64,000 nucleotides of DNA from Fructilactobacillus myrtifloralis. GTDB lineage: Bacteria; Bacillota; Bacilli; Lactobacillales; Lactobacillaceae. The stretch lies in the NCBI RefSeq assembly GCF_024029335.1, contig NZ_CP097116.1, positions 434,001-498,000 of the forward strand, in the 5' to 3' direction. Position numbers and translations under genes: made by a program. The notes under the pieces were generated by a model. That model made no database searches and was not told where the DNA came from. It saw nothing but the letters and a program-made list of their open reading frames with translations. Positions 27,875 through 37,903 of this stretch are shown here, in pieces; the first letter of the stretch is position 1, and each line of letters begins with the position of its first letter.

Positions 27875-30022
27875 TTAGTTAAGGGCGACATCCAGAGTGG
27901 CATGCTCGGCAAAATCCTGGTTCGGTTTAATACTCTGATCCTTTACGTGTCCCGTACCGTTGTAATTCACTTGCAGGTTAACGAGCCGGGCCAGTTCCTC
28001 AACTTCTTCCTTACTCCAACCCGTCAAATCAGGCATTTTCAGTTGGCCGTCGGTTCGTAACAGCACCCGGGCACTCAAGTCTGCGGGGGCTTTCGGTGCT
28101 GGACTTTGTTGCTGCACAGTCGCGCCCGTGCCAATCACAACGGAATTCACCTTTTGTTTTTGTAATTCCGCCTGGGCCGCAGCAACCGGTTGCTTGGTAA
28201 CGTCTGGTAACGGTGTCATCTTTTGTTTCGAACGTTCATTATCGAGCGCTTTTTTCATGACAACGTTAAAAATCTTGGCGATTTCTTTGGTGGCACTTTG
28301 AGAACCCAATTGCGGTTGCTTCATCGTCACGTACATGATGTAGCGAGGATGCTTAGCTGGCGCCATCCCGGCGACTGAATACAGATAACTATCGTTTCCG
28401 TTTTCGTACTGACCATTGGCATCTGTAACCTGCGCGGTCCCCGTCTTAGCGGCAACCCGATAGCCATCGATTTGAAAGTCATGCCCAATGCCATAGCTCT
28501 TGTACACGACGTCTTCCATGTGCTTCCGCATCTGTTGGGCCGTCGTCGCAGAGATCGGATGGCCGACAATTTTTTTCGGATACCGTTTCAGCACTTTTTG
28601 ATTTTTGGCATCCGTAACCTGATCAACTAACCGTGGTCGGACCATTGTCCCATCATTAGCGATGGCCGTAAAGCCCTGCATCATTTGTAACGCTGTTACT
28701 TGAATTCCCTGCCCAAAGGCCGTATTGGCCTGTTCAATCGGGCGTTCAAACTGCATTACACCGTGCGACTGTTGGTCAAAGTCAGAGGTATTATTTTGCA
28801 ATAGCTGGAACCGGTTGATGTAATTTTTCCAGGTCTTTGGTCCCATGTTCTCTTCCAAGTGCGCCATGGCCACGTTACTCGACAAGGCAAATCCCTTGTC
28901 ATAGGTAATCGTTCCCCAACCGTTCCGATTCCAGTCCGGCACAATTTGATTTCCAATGTGATAAATCCCCGATTGGTAAGTATCAGAACCCCGGTAATGC
29001 CCGCTATCAATTGCAGCGGCCATCGTGAAGATCTTCATGGTTGAACCTGGTTCGTACAAGTCCTGCGTTAACGTGTCCCGCCACACTTTACCTAGTCCCT
29101 GTCCAGTTTGGGGATTAAAGGAGGGCCGTTGGGCGGCGGCAACGATCTTCCCCGTCTTAGCATCCATTAACATGGCGTTTAAGACCTTGGGATGGACATC
29201 ACTATCAACCTGACTCATCTGGTTTTCTAGCAATAATTGGAGGCTCGGATCAATCGTGGTATGCACGTTCTTCCCGTTGCGAGGCTTTTTCTCGGTGGCT
29301 TTTTCGGACGGAATTTGGTACCCGTAGTTATCGTGCTGACTCTTTTTTATGCCGTCTTGCCCCTTCAGGTCCTTTTCAAAGGTCCGCTCAATCCCCATTT
29401 GTCCGACTAACTGCGGTTGCTTGGTCTTTTGATCAACCGTCGAACTAGCTAGTCCAATCAAGTGCGAAGCAAACATCCCGTTCGGATACAGCCGGGCTGG
29501 CTGGGACACAAAGTTCAATCCCGGAAGTCGCGCCGCCTGGATCTTTTTCTTAGTTGACAGCGAAATGTTTTGCCCCGCAGAACCAAACTCAACTTGAAAA
29601 CTCTTGTGCTTGGGCGTTAAAACGCGGGAGGCTTTTTCGTATGAAATGGGCAGGTTGTCTGCTAGCACCCGGGCCGTTTTCGCTTTATCCTGCACGTACT
29701 CCGGCTTTCCCGTTAGACTCTTTTGCTTGTGGTCTAACACGGCATAGAGGGAATAGGTATTGGTATTTTCTGCTAACGGCTGCCCCTTTTGATCGTAAAT
29801 GGTTCCACGCCGGGCATGCATCACACTGGTTTGATTATAAAGTTTCTGCGTCCGGTCCGCTAGGTTAACCCCATTGGCCGTTTTAAAAATGGCCTTTTGC
29901 GCAAAAAAGATGACAATCAACCCAAACACAACCATCACAAACACCAGCAGGCTTTTCCCTGCCAGACGTCGCGTTTTGATCGCCCTTCGTTGATTATTCA
30001 TCTCTGTTTGTTTCTTACTCAT
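27875..30022 (-). CDS. pbp2B: septal class B penicillin-binding protein with PASTA domains
   Basis: This 715-residue transpeptidase cross-links septal peptidoglycan. A cytoplasmic N-terminus precedes one membrane helix (about 24-42). The dimerisation domain is followed by the transpeptidase: S327-TMK, S381-SN and K526-TG. Two C-terminal PASTA-like segments (about 595-715) include LPDVTKQP and MPDLTGWS. Its start overlaps the ftsL stop by four bases (ATGA), coupling them. It is the FtsI/PBP2B partner of FtsL, DivIB and FtsW. Confidence 0.95.
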   Translation of the reverse strand: MSKKQTEMNNQRRAIKTRRLAGKSLLVFVMVVFGLIVIFFAQKAIFKTANGVNLADRTQKLYNQTSVMHARRGTIYDQKGQPLAENTNTYSLYAVLDHKQKSLTGKPEYVQDKAKTARVLADNLPISYEKASRVLTPKHKSFQVEFGSAGQNISLSTKKKIQAARLPGLNFVSQPARLYPNGMFASHLIGLASSTVDQKTKQPQLVGQMGIERTFEKDLKGQDGIKKSQHDNYGYQIPSEKATEKKPRNGKNVHTTIDPSLQLLLENQMSQVDSDVHPKVLNAMLMDAKTGKIVAAAQRPSFNPQTGQGLGKVWRDTLTQDLYEPGSTMKIFTMAAAIDSGHYRGSDTYQSGIYHIGNQIVPDWNRNGWGTITYDKGFALSSNVAMAHLEENMGPKTWKNYINRFQLLQNNTSDFDQQSHGVMQFERPIEQANTAFGQGIQVTALQMMQGFTAIANDGTMVRPRLVDQVTDAKNQKVLKRYPKKIVGHPISATTAQQMRKHMEDVVYKSYGIGHDFQIDGYRVAAKTGTAQVTDANGQYENGNDSYLYSVAGMAPAKHPRYIMYVTMKQPQLGSQSATKEIAKIFNVVMKKALDNERSKQKMTPLPDVTKQPVAAAQAELQKQKVNSVVIGTGATVQQQSPAPKAPADLSARVLLRTDGQLKMPDLTGWSKEEVEELARLVNLQVNYNGTGHVKDQSIKPNQDFAEHATLDVALN

Positions 30023-30393
30023 CGACTAACATTCCTTACGGTTGCATCTGCGATTGAAAGCTGATCCTGCTTCACCACGTGGTCAATGGCCTTCATCTGT
30101 TTCCCATCTAGTTCCTGCTGGTAGCTCTGGTTTTGCTGATTAATGCGGGAACTCTTGGTCGTTACGGTTTGCAACGAGCGCTGGGCCGCATTCAAATTAT
30201 TCTTGGCACTAACCACCGCCACCATCATGAACACGACGAGCACTACACCAACAACCATGATGGTTTTTTCAAACGGCGAAAGTCGGAGATGCCCCGGGGC
30301 CTCCTGGCGTTCTCGTTGTGCTCGTTGCTGTTGAAACGATTTTCGTGAATATGTACTTGTACGTTGTTGTTCCGCGAGTCCATTCTGTGCCAC
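30019..30393 (-). CDS. ftsL: cell-division protein FtsL
   Basis: This 124-residue bitopic protein has a basic N-terminal cytoplasmic region, one membrane segment (TIMVVGVVLVVFMMVAVVS) and an extracellular coiled coil rich in Asn, Gln and Ser. It stabilises DivIB/DivIC and activates septal PBP2B/FtsW. The call rests on topology and on position between rsmH and pbp2B. Confidence 0.92.
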   Translation of the reverse strand: MAQNGLAEQQRTSTYSRKSFQQQRAQRERQEAPGHLRLSPFEKTIMVVGVVLVVFMMVAVVSAKNNLNAAQRSLQTVTTKSSRINQQNQSYQQELDGKQMKAIDHVVKQDQLSIADATVRNVSR

Positions 30394-30404
30394 GGTACTT
30401 CCTC

Positions 30405-31349
30405 CTACCTAATTCTTTCGATAATGCGTAACTTTGCGCTATGCGAACGATGATTTTCCGTTTGTTCCGTGCTGCTGGGTAAAATCGGTTTCTTTTGCAC
30501 CAGCCGAAAATGTGGTTGTAACTCTGGGGGAATCACCGGTAAATTGGGCGGTAAATCCACAATTTCGGTTTCTTCTTTAAATAACCGTTTTACCAACCGA
30601 TCCTCTAGCGATTGAAAGGTAATCACTGCGAGCCGTCCGTGCACCTTCAAGAGCTCTAACGCCTGTTCAAGGGACTCCTCGAGGGCCCCTAACTCATCGT
30701 TCACCGCAATGCGAATGGCTTGAAACACTCGTTTAGCGGGGTTTCCCCCGTGACGTCGGGCGGCAGCGGGAATGGCGCTTTTCACCAACTCCGCTAGTTC
30801 CGTCGTGGTAACAATCGGGTGTTCACTGCGAACCCGTTCAATTTTTCTGGCAATCGGCTTCGCAAATTTTTCTTCGCCGTACCGAAAGAAAATCCGAACC
30901 AAGTCAGCATATGACCATTGATTAACGACCTGGTAGGCATCCAAGGCCTGACGCTGGTCCATCCGCATATCCAAGCGAGCATCACGCTGGTAACTAAACC
31001 CGCGTTTCGCATCATCAAATTGAGGGGAAGAAACCCCCAAATCATAAATAATCCCATCGACTTGTGTGACCCCTTCTTTGGCCAGGTCTGGTTTTAAATT
31101 GCGAAAGTTATCATGAATAAAGGTCACTGCATGGCGTTCTAAATCCGTTTGTAGGTGGGTTTCGTTGTAGGTAATCGCGGTTTGATCTTGATCAAAGGCG
31201 TACAGATGGCCAGTGGTTAACTGGGAAAGTAGCCGAGCGCTATGGCCCCCACCCCCGAGGGTGCAGTCCACATAGGTTCCAGCGGGGTCGACTTGCAAGC
31301 CATCCACCGCTTCCGCTAATAATACTGTCTCGTGCTTAAATTCCGTCAT
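30405..31349 (-). CDS. rsmH: 16S rRNA m4C1402 methyltransferase RsmH
   Basis: RsmH (MraW) methylates N4 of C1402 in 16S rRNA using SAM. The 314-residue protein begins with [13 protein letters not shown]. It has the SAM-binding [10 protein letters not shown] and the family motifs [13 protein letters not shown] and [14 protein letters not shown]. The C-terminal [14 protein letters not shown] matches closely. It follows mraZ by 18 bases. Confidence 0.97.
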   Translation of the reverse strand: MTEFKHETVLLAEAVDGLQVDPAGTYVDCTLGGGGHSARLLSQLTTGHLYAFDQDQTAITYNETHLQTDLERHAVTFIHDNFRNLKPDLAKEGVTQVDGIIYDLGVSSPQFDDAKRGFSYQRDARLDMRMDQRQALDAYQVVNQWSYADLVRIFFRYGEEKFAKPIARKIERVRSEHPIVTTTELAELVKSAIPAAARRHGGNPAKRVFQAIRIAVNDELGALEESLEQALELLKVHGRLAVITFQSLEDRLVKRLFKEETEIVDLPPNLPVIPPELQPHFRLVQKKPILPSSTEQTENHRSHSAKLRIIERIR

Positions 31350-31367
31350 TAATCCTAACTCCTACGG

Positions 31368-31793
31368 TTAAAAATCCAGTAAATTCTCAGCAATTTCGTT
31401 AAAGTCATCCTGAGCTTGTTCGTTATAGCGATCCCATTTCTCCGCATCCCAAATTTCAAACCGCTTCGAAACTCCAGTTAGCACACACTGTTTTTGCAAC
31501 TTGGCGTACTTGATCAGGGGTTCTGGGAGGTTAATCCGACCCTGCTTGTCCAGCTCACATTCCGTCGCTGCGGAGAAAAAGAGCCGCGCAAAGGTCCGGG
31601 CATCCCGCTTATTAAACGGCAGGTGGTCAATTTCTTCCTGCACCTGCTCCCATTCTGACGGTGGGTAGCCAAAGAGACAGCCATCGAGCCCGCGGGTGAC
31701 CATAAACTGCGGACCAAGCTGTTCGCGAAACTTAGCGGGAATAATGAGGCGTCCTTTCGTGTCAATATTGTGACGATATTCACCAAGTAGCAC
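31368..31793 (-). CDS. mraZ: transcriptional regulator MraZ
   Basis: MraZ is an AbrB-fold ring-forming DNA-binding protein that autoregulates the division operon. The 141-residue protein has two MraZ repeats: EYRHNIDTKGRLIIPAKFRE and CELDKQGRINLPEPLIKYA, each with the conserved D-x-K/Q-G-R core. I use GTG 31793 (MLLGEYRH), the position matching family N-termini, with GGGGG eight bases before it. The TTG at 31808 directly abuts a ribosome site. Three phased GTGG repeats lie upstream. Confidence 0.95.
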   Translation of the reverse strand: MLLGEYRHNIDTKGRLIIPAKFREQLGPQFMVTRGLDGCLFGYPPSEWEQVQEEIDHLPFNKRDARTFARLFFSAATECELDKQGRINLPEPLIKYAKLQKQCVLTGVSKRFEIWDAEKWDRYNEQAQDDFNEIAENLLDF

Positions 31794-31824
31794 TAGTAAG
31801 ACCCCCAATCCCCTAAAACTAATC

Positions 31825-31858
31825 TCAGTCTACCACAATCTCCCACTTGCAACCACTT
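31825..31858 (-). promoter_or_regulatory. mraZ promoter and probable MraZ operator
   Basis: On the minus strand GTGG occurs at 31853-31856, 31843-31846 and 31833-31836, exactly ten bases apart. This is the spacing known for MraZ boxes (repeated TGGGN-like units). The last copy is part of TGGTAGACTGA, an extended -10. A fourth GTGG lies at 31874-31877, out of phase by one. MraZ binding here would cover the promoter. Confidence 0.65.
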
Positions 31859-31877
31859 AATTTAAATCCTTTCCCAC

Positions 31878-31916
31878 AAAAAAAGTAGCACGAGAACATG
31901 TGTTCTCATGCTACTT
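31878..31916 (-). terminator. Rho-independent terminator of the DUF3397 gene
   Basis: AAGTAGCA-x-GAGAACA and its complement form a 16-bp stem with one mismatch and a two-base formal loop, followed by seven T on the minus strand. It separates the DUF3397 gene from the mraZ promoter. Confidence 0.85.
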
Positions 31917-32310
31917 AGAGCCGAATTCCAATTTCATAAAAGAGGGCAACCACGTAACCAAGGAGCCAATATAAATCTCCAATCCGCCACCAAATTATAA
32001 AAAAATGTTTGAGAAGAACTTCACCATCTTTAAATAATTGCCCCAATAGAACAACGATTCCAATTACACACCAGCCACAAAGTAGGGCTGGAAGCCAGGT
32101 GTTGCCATGCTCATCAATGGTCAAAGTCGGCATTACAACCATGGCAAACAGTGGCCACAGATCCAGCAATCGCAACCGCGGCAGTACCCGACGTTTCAAC
32201 AACCGGCGGACGAGGCTGATGATTAAGAGCGCGCCAATCAGGCCCAGAAACGGGACGAGTTGCACCTGAAATAGGCTACTAATTTGCTGGGGAACTTGCA
32301 CCAAGTTCAT
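31915..32310 (-). CDS. DUF3397 family membrane protein
   Basis: This 131-residue protein has about four hydrophobic segments: near residues 18-36, 50-62, 73-92 and 108-126. It matches the DUF3397 family of lactobacilli and relatives, which is commonly encoded just before mraZ. It is transcribed in the same direction as the division operon but has its own terminator. Its function is unknown; the conserved location hints at an envelope role. Confidence 0.82.
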   Translation of the reverse strand: MNLVQVPQQISSLFQVQLVPFLGLIGALLIISLVRRLLKRRVLPRLRLLDLWPLFAMVVMPTLTIDEHGNTWLPALLCGWCVIGIVVLLGQLFKDGEVLLKHFFIIWWRIGDLYWLLGYVVALFYEIGIRL

Positions 32311-32399
32311 GAGAATCCTCCTTCACATCCCATTTGCAAAGACTGCCAGACACCTTTAGAATTAAACAGAACCATTCTAAATGAAAGTGAGGGTCAACT

Positions 32400-32522
32400 T
32401 TGACAAAGTGGAGAGATAAAACAACCTTTCAAAAAATTCTGTACGTGTTCGTTTGGATTATGATTATTGTCACCCTAGCCGGGGTGGTTTTAGGATCAGC
32501 ACTTACCCTATTCGGAAGTTAA
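32400..32522 (+). CDS. DUF4044-type small membrane protein
   Basis: This 40-residue reading frame starts at TTG 32400 with GTGAGG about seven bases upstream. It encodes a basic N-terminus (TKWRDKTTFQK) and one hydrophobic helix (YVFVWIMIIVTLAGVVLGSA). Length and pattern match the DUF4044 family, small single-pass proteins of lactobacilli. It is opposite in direction to its neighbours and converges on ftsK, sharing a bidirectional terminator. It is easily missed because of its size and TTG start. Confidence 0.7.
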   Translation: MTKWRDKTTFQKILYVFVWIMIIVTLAGVVLGSALTLFGS

Positions 32523-32544
32523 CCACCCAAACCTAATGCTAGTT

Positions 32545-32575
32545 AAAAAGGACTGAAACCCCTTCAGTCCTTTTT
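32545..32575. terminator. bidirectional terminator between DUF4044 gene and ftsK
   Basis: AAAAAGGACTGAA and its perfect complement flank ACCCC. A and T runs on both sides serve the convergent genes. Confidence 0.88.
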
Positions 32576-32585
32576 AGTTTGCGGA

Positions 32586-34940
32586 CTATTCGTCAGCAGT
32601 GGCCTGTTTATAAACCGTGCGCGGCGTACTTCCGCGTTGGGGACTCACGTAGCCGCGCTGTTCGAAATCATCAATGATCCGCGCCGCTCGATTGTAGCCA
32701 ATCCGAAAGCGCCGTTGCAACATTGAGGTGCTCGCTTTGCGCTCATGCACCACGTAGTCTAACGCTTCATCAAACAATGGATCCTGCTCTTCGGCCTCCG
32801 ATTCGGCCTCTAGTTCTGCATCCGTGACAACGAGGTTCTCATCATACTCGGGAGCCCCCTCTTTTTTAGCCGCGGCAATCACCGCCTCTACATCGGTATC
32901 CGAAATGTACGAACCCTGGACCCGATTAGGTTTAGTTTGTCCAATGGGCTGGTACAGCATGTCCCCACGTCCCAGGAGTTTTTCCGCCCCGTTGGCATCT
33001 AAAATCGTCCGCGAGTCGGTTCCACTGGAAACCGCAAATGCGATCCGGGAGGGCACGTTCGCTTTAATTAACCCTGTAATTACATCAACGGAAGGTCGCT
33101 GGGTCGCGAGCACCATGTGCACCCCGGCCGCCCGGCCCATCTGTGCTAGCCGGATGATGGCACTTTCCACTTCATTGGAAACGGTCATCATCAAATCCGC
33201 CAGTTCGTCAACGACCACGACGATGTACGGCAATTCCGTTTCGGTCGTCGCTTCCGTTTGGCGCTTTTTCCGAATCATCTCGTTATAACCGTCGATCTTA
33301 CGCTGTCCGTTTTTCGCAAACAGTTCGTACCGTTGTTCCATTAAGTTGACAACTTTATTCAGCGCCCGCGCCGCCTTCTTCGGATCGGAAACGACCGGAG
33401 ACAGCAGGTGGGGAATCCCGTTGTAAACACCGAGTTCCACCCGTTTGGGGTCGATGAGCATCAGTTTAACCTGATCGGGATTAGCTTTTAATAGTAAACT
33501 GGTCAGCATCCCGTTAATGGCAACTGACTTCCCGCTCCCCGTCGATCCTGCAATTAAGAGGTGTGGCATCCGCGTCAGATCACAAGAAATTACCTGCCCG
33601 TTGACATCCTTGCCGAGGGGCACGCTTAAAATCCGCTGCTGGTCAGCCGCCGTTTGCTGTTCAAAGACCTCCCGAAAGGAGACGGTGGCGACCTTTTGGT
33701 TGGGAACTTCAATTCCAATCAAAGACTTCCCTGGAATGGGCGCCTCAATCCGAATGTCCTTGGCAGCCAAAGCAAGCGCCAAATCGTCACTTAAATTAAC
33801 GATCTTGCTGACTTTCACCCCAATCGCCGGTTCCAATTCGTATTCCGTTACCGACGGTCCAATCCGGACGTCTTTTACCTGGGCATCAATCCCAAAGCTC
33901 TGCAGGGTCGAGCGGAGCACTTCAGTATTATGCGAGGCGGTTTGCGATTCCTGCTTTTGATTAACCGGCGGGACCTGTTCTAAAAGATCCACCGTGGGCA
34001 ACTGGTACTCGGTGGTCGGGGCATCCGCATCCGTTGTGGCAACCGATGAAGCTGGCTCGTCCCGGACTACTGGTTGGGGTTGCACTTCACTAGCGACCTG
34101 AATGCGAGGCGCCAACGGCGGAGTAGTCACATCCTGCTCCTCAAGCGGTGGTTCGTCAGCGGACGTGGTCGGCTGAGGCTGCGGTTTAGCAGCTGTCGCT
34201 TGGGGCGTTACCGGTGATTCCGGTGCAGATGGTTGCGGTTTAGCAGCCGTCTGGGCAGTCTTTCGGGCGAGCTGGTGTCTGTGCCAAGCGGCTTGACCGG
34301 CTTCGACCCAAGCATGGACCCACTTTGACACCACCTGTCCTACCTGAACTACGTTAACCCGGAACAGTAAGAGAACCCCGGTTAGTAACAATAGGCCAGC
34401 AATGATGGTCGCCCCGAGCCAGGAAAATAATTTAGCACAGCCAGCTAGCAGGACGGCCCCAATTAGCCCACCCCCTGCATTAGCATGCACTTGCCCCCGC
34501 ATTAGGTCAGAAAGCACGGTTTCCCACGTGATTTGGACAAGTTGAACGTGAATCCCTAACCCGTTGAACAGTAACAGGGACGCTCCTAACAAACTCCCGG
34601 CACTCAGACAAAGCAAACTCAGCCAATTTCTAAAACTAATCTTCAACCGGGGAATTGCCAACAACCACCAGATTCCCACCAGTGCTATCCCGATTAAGAA
34701 CACGGGATAGAGATTACCGACCACCAACCGGGCCAAATTAGCTACCAATGCACCCACGAGCCCCAGTTTGAAAGTCCCTAACCCGGCTAAAGCAACAATT
34801 AGTAAACCAAGCCAGTTTTTCCGGTACTTTGCAACTGCGGTTGCTAGCCGGTGCCAAATACTGGGAGTCCGTTTGGTTGGTTTGCGTCGGGTCGTTTTCT
34901 TGCGTGTTGTTCGTTTTCGCGTTGTTTGTTTAGCCGCCAC
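32586..34940 (-). CDS. ftsK: DNA translocase FtsK/SpoIIIE
   Basis: FtsK pumps chromosomal DNA through the closing septum. The 784-residue protein has a Lys/Arg/Thr-rich start and four or five N-terminal membrane segments (about 42-200). A Pro/Gln/Thr linker (about 225-335) precedes the motor with Walker A GSTGSGKS and Walker [14 protein letters not shown]. The C-terminal winged-helix gamma domain ([18 protein letters not shown]) reads KOPS-like sequences. It is separate from the division operon, as is common. Confidence 0.96.
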   Translation of the reverse strand: MAAKQTTRKRTTRKKTTRRKPTKRTPSIWHRLATAVAKYRKNWLGLLIVALAGLGTFKLGLVGALVANLARLVVGNLYPVFLIGIALVGIWWLLAIPRLKISFRNWLSLLCLSAGSLLGASLLLFNGLGIHVQLVQITWETVLSDLMRGQVHANAGGGLIGAVLLAGCAKLFSWLGATIIAGLLLLTGVLLLFRVNVVQVGQVVSKWVHAWVEAGQAAWHRHQLARKTAQTAAKPQPSAPESPVTPQATAAKPQPQPTTSADEPPLEEQDVTTPPLAPRIQVASEVQPQPVVRDEPASSVATTDADAPTTEYQLPTVDLLEQVPPVNQKQESQTASHNTEVLRSTLQSFGIDAQVKDVRIGPSVTEYELEPAIGVKVSKIVNLSDDLALALAAKDIRIEAPIPGKSLIGIEVPNQKVATVSFREVFEQQTAADQQRILSVPLGKDVNGQVISCDLTRMPHLLIAGSTGSGKSVAINGMLTSLLLKANPDQVKLMLIDPKRVELGVYNGIPHLLSPVVSDPKKAARALNKVVNLMEQRYELFAKNGQRKIDGYNEMIRKKRQTEATTETELPYIVVVVDELADLMMTVSNEVESAIIRLAQMGRAAGVHMVLATQRPSVDVITGLIKANVPSRIAFAVSSGTDSRTILDANGAEKLLGRGDMLYQPIGQTKPNRVQGSYISDTDVEAVIAAAKKEGAPEYDENLVVTDAELEAESEAEEQDPLFDEALDYVVHERKASTSMLQRRFRIGYNRAARIIDDFEQRGYVSPQRGSTPRTVYKQATADE

Positions 34941-34953
34941 CAGAATCCCTCAC

Positions 34954-35478
34954 TTACTCCTTAAAATCCTTTAGTTTATCGTGTTCATAGGTATGAACCC
35001 GTTCTAACCCCGCAAACGATTGCTGCCGCAGGGCCTCATAAATAACGATGGCACAGGTATTGGACAGGTTCAAAGCCCGAATGTGTTGGTCATCCTGGGG
35101 AATCCGCAGGGCCTGCTCAGCATAGCGCTGTTCAAACCGTTCCGGCAAACCCGTGGTTTCCTTGCCAAAGATAAAGTAGTAATCCTGTTTGGGATTGTGA
35201 TAATCCGGATCCGTATAGGTCTTGGTCCCAAACTTCGAAATTAAAAACATGTGCTCCGGCTGTGTTACCGTTTGCAGGAACTCCGGCAGGTTTTCGTGAT
35301 ACCGAATGTCAACTTTTTCCCAGTAATCCAAGCCGGCGCGCTTCAAATGCTTATCATCAACGGAAAAACCGAGGGGTTTGATAAGATCTAACACGGTATC
35401 AGTGCCGGCACAGGTCCGCGCAATGTTTCCGGTGTTTGCGGGCATGAGGGGTTCAAATAAAACAATGTGATTCGTCAT
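34954..35478 (-). CDS. trmL: tRNA (cytidine(34)-2'-O)-methyltransferase TrmL
   Basis: TrmL (YibK/CspR, SPOUT class) 2'-O-methylates the wobble base of tRNA-Leu isoacceptors. The 174-residue protein has HIVLFEPLMPANTGNIARTC at the start, then DYHNPKQDYYFIFGKETTGLP and the knotted SAM site RALNLSNTCAIVIYEALRQ. An extended -10 (TGCTATAAT) lies just upstream. ftsK follows 13 bases downstream, so they may be cotranscribed. Confidence 0.95.
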   Translation of the reverse strand: MTNHIVLFEPLMPANTGNIARTCAGTDTVLDLIKPLGFSVDDKHLKRAGLDYWEKVDIRYHENLPEFLQTVTQPEHMFLISKFGTKTYTDPDYHNPKQDYYFIFGKETTGLPERFEQRYAEQALRIPQDDQHIRALNLSNTCAIVIYEALRQQSFAGLERVHTYEHDKLKDFKE

Positions 35479-35513
35479 GGTTTCTACTCTTTCTATCTAA
35501 ACTTTAGGGATTC

Positions 35514-35522
35514 ATTATAGCA
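35514..35522 (-). promoter_or_regulatory. extended -10 promoter of trmL(-ftsK)
   Basis: The minus strand reads TGCTATAAT, a perfect extended -10, about 36 bases before the trmL start. No good -35 is visible, which extended -10 promoters do not need. Confidence 0.6.
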
Positions 35523-35598
35523 CACTTGTTCGCCTTGTTTCGTTACAACCGCAAGTAGCAAGGCATCATGATATCATGAAGACAGGAGGATGATTAAA

Positions 35599-36180
35599 AT
35601 GCAAATTGAACCTTTAATTACCACGTTTCAAGAAGTGCCCGTAGCAACCACCCCCGAAACGCTTCGGGTGGCACTCGCTAACCACCAGTTAACTCCCAGC
35701 CGGGGGTTAATTGCTGAAACCGTCCGGTATCTTCACGAACACGAAACTAGCTTAGACGTTCTGGTCAGCGCTGCTCCTGAGCGCAGTGAGTGGAATGATG
35801 CCGAGTTAAACCTGATGGAAGCAGACCTGTTTACCTGTCAGGAACTCGGCGCAGACGGCGTCATCATTGGGGCGACTACGAAGGCCGGCCAACTTGATTA
35901 CGAGGGCTTAGCCGTTTTAATTGGCGCCGCTGACGGCATGGAACTCTTCTTTTCACCGGCGATTACCCAGCTTCCAGAATCAGAATGGGCCACTGCCTTT
36001 CAGTGGCTGAGCGAGCAACAGTTTAGTGGCATCGTTGCCACAGATCATTTAACCGCGTTATCTGAGGCCCTCTCCGCCTTTCCGACCTTACAACTAATTC
36101 CACTGGTTGCAAGCGCGGAGGAGCAGGCAGCCGTTAATAACCAGTTACACCCCCACCGCATCATCACACCCCTTAGTTGA
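35599..36180 (+). CDS. CutC-like TIM-barrel protein
   Basis: This 193-residue protein resembles the CutC copper-homeostasis family. Visible features are LTPSRGLIAETVRYLHEH and CQELGADGVIIGATTKAGQLDYEGLAVLI, the D-x-G-x-I-G region. It is slightly shorter than most CutC proteins (about 210-250). The real role of CutC in bacteria is uncertain and no copper genes are near. I use ATG 35599, nine bases after AGGAGG; the ATG at 35590 abuts that site. Confidence 0.78.
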   Translation: MQIEPLITTFQEVPVATTPETLRVALANHQLTPSRGLIAETVRYLHEHETSLDVLVSAAPERSEWNDAELNLMEADLFTCQELGADGVIIGATTKAGQLDYEGLAVLIGAADGMELFFSPAITQLPESEWATAFQWLSEQQFSGIVATDHLTALSEALSAFPTLQLIPLVASAEEQAAVNNQLHPHRIITPLS

Positions 36181-36186
36181 TGAAAC

Positions 36187-36218
36187 AAAAGAGCTTTCCT
36201 AACCGGGAAAGCTCTTTT
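36187..36218. terminator. bidirectional terminator between the CutC-like gene and rluA
   Basis: AAAAGAGCTTTCC pairs with GGAAAGCTCTTTT around a six-base loop. The rluA stop lies inside the stem. Confidence 0.85.
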
Positions 36219-37101
36219 TTGGTTGCATTAACTGTCGCAACTCAGCTGGCCACGGGGTGGTGACCGTAATCATTTGCTGCCCTAACTGATCCCAAAAGGC
36301 AATCCGGTAACAGTGAAGCGCCTGGTGGTCTAACTCATGGTTGGTAGGGTTATACAACCAGTCCCCCACTAACGGTAATCCGAGGGCGGCAAAGTGAACC
36401 CGAATCTGGTGGGTGCGCCCCGTGTGCAGGCGAATTTTAACCAGCGTGTGCTGGTCAGTGCTTGCAACCCGCCAAAATTCAGTTCTGGAGTACCGGCCGG
36501 TCGCTAAGACCATGCGGGCTAAAAACGACCCTGGTTTTCGCCCAATCGGCAACACAATGGAAGCATGCTCGTTGACGACCCGCCCCGTTACAACGGCTAC
36601 GTATTCCTTGCGCACGCGATGCTGTTGTAACTGCCGGTCAACCAAGGAGTGCGCGAAACTATGCTTTGCAAAGATCACGGGGCCACTGGTCCCCCGGTCT
36701 AAACGGTTCACGACGTGAATGACGCGATTTTCAGTTTCTTTTCGACAATAATACCCGAGCACCCGGTTCACCAACGTATCGTTAGGATACAGGTGGGAAG
36801 GCACCGTTGCCACGTTCGCGGGCTTGTTTACGATTAAATAGTTATCATCCTCAAACAAAATCTGCACCGGGTGGTGTGACACCTGCAGGTGGGGATTTTG
36901 GGGTTCGGGAGGCAAGCAAAGCGTAATTCGATCACCCGGCTGCAGCATCGTGTGGGGATACCGGGGTTGCTGATTAACCAAAATGGCGCCCCCATGAAAC
37001 TTGATGCGTTTTAATTGTGAACGAGTCACGCCGCGGTGCTTCAAAAAGGTGTGTAGTTTCAGCGGGCTGGGTTGGTGATTAACCCAGTGAAACTCAGTCA
37101 T
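36199..37101 (-). CDS. RluA family rRNA/tRNA pseudouridine synthase
   Basis: This 300-residue enzyme has an N-terminal S4-like part (VTRSQLKRIKFHGGAILVN) and the RluA catalytic motif HVVNRLDRGTSG (nucleophile D135). The C-terminal GRTHQIRVHFAALGLPLVGD is also present. Substrate specificity (RluD/RluC/YjbO-like) cannot be set from sequence. It overlaps the end of nadK by eight bases (ATGACTGA), so relQ, nadK and rluA form one operon, matching yjbM-yjbN-yjbO of Bacillus. Confidence 0.93.
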   Translation of the reverse strand: MTEFHWVNHQPSPLKLHTFLKHRGVTRSQLKRIKFHGGAILVNQQPRYPHTMLQPGDRITLCLPPEPQNPHLQVSHHPVQILFEDDNYLIVNKPANVATVPSHLYPNDTLVNRVLGYYCRKETENRVIHVVNRLDRGTSGPVIFAKHSFAHSLVDRQLQQHRVRKEYVAVVTGRVVNEHASIVLPIGRKPGSFLARMVLATGRYSRTEFWRVASTDQHTLVKIRLHTGRTHQIRVHFAALGLPLVGDWLYNPTNHELDHQALHCYRIAFWDQLGQQMITVTTPWPAELRQLMQPKKSFPG

Positions 37102-37903
37102 TCAGATCTTCCCCGATAAAGGAATTCCCGACCCGCTTCCAGAAGTGCGTGTGCCGGTACTTAGCAAAGTAAATCCGGCGCTCAGAAATTCGGTAGGTAA
37201 TCGCCTTAATGGGCCGGTCTTTCACTAATAATTGATCACAGGTTAACACGTTGTGCAAAGAGACATTCGGCACAATGGTGAGTTCTTCTGAAGGCGGAAT
37301 AATGATTGGGGAACCAATCGTCCGAAAGACCCGGTTATTAATCGAGGCCATTTCAGCCACTTGCACCGCGTTAAACTTCGGCGAGATGATCGCCCCACCG
37401 ACTGATTTGTTATAAGCAGTTGAACCGGTGGGCGTTGAAATACAGAGCCCATCGCCCCGGAAGTTTTCAAATAACTGATCCTTGATGTAAATCTTTCCAA
37501 CCATCGTTCCAAACAGTTTTTTCACCGTGGATTCATTTAGAGCCAGCATGTAATCTGGTTCCCCCTGGTCGGAATACTCCACCTTAATGTCTAGGAGCGG
37601 ATAACTAACACTCTGCCCGTTATCCCGTTCCAGACTGGAAACCAGCTGTTCTACCTCGTTATCCCGCCAGTCCGTATAAAACCCCAGGTGCCCCGTGTGC
37701 ACCCCCACAAAGCGGATTTTTTCTACTAGATCCTTATAATGGTGAAACGCCGATAGGAGGGTTCCATCACCCCCAACCGAAATTACAACCTCGGGATTTA
37801 ACTCATCCAGTTGCAATTGTTGGGAGTTATTAATTAGGTTCGACAATGACGTTGCTACCTCTGTAGACGTCGGATTGTCATTACCAAAAATTGCAATGCG
37901 CAT
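37094..37903 (-). CDS. nadK: NAD kinase
   Basis: NadK phosphorylates NAD to NADP. The 269-residue protein starts MRIAIFGN. It has the GGDGTLLSAFHHY motif near residue 44 and the catalytic/substrate stretch LNESTVK. GDGLCISTPTGSTAYNKSVGGA and the C-terminal domain follow. ATG 37903 is seven bases after AAAGGAG; an ATG one codon earlier (37906) is also possible. It overlaps the relQ stop, giving translational coupling. Confidence 0.96.
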   Translation of the reverse strand: MRIAIFGNDNPTSTEVATSLSNLINNSQQLQLDELNPEVVISVGGDGTLLSAFHHYKDLVEKIRFVGVHTGHLGFYTDWRDNEVEQLVSSLERDNGQSVSYPLLDIKVEYSDQGEPDYMLALNESTVKKLFGTMVGKIYIKDQLFENFRGDGLCISTPTGSTAYNKSVGGAIISPKFNAVQVAEMASINNRVFRTIGSPIIIPPSEELTIVPNVSLHNVLTCDQLLVKDRPIKAITYRISERRIYFAKYRHTHFWKRVGNSFIGEDLND

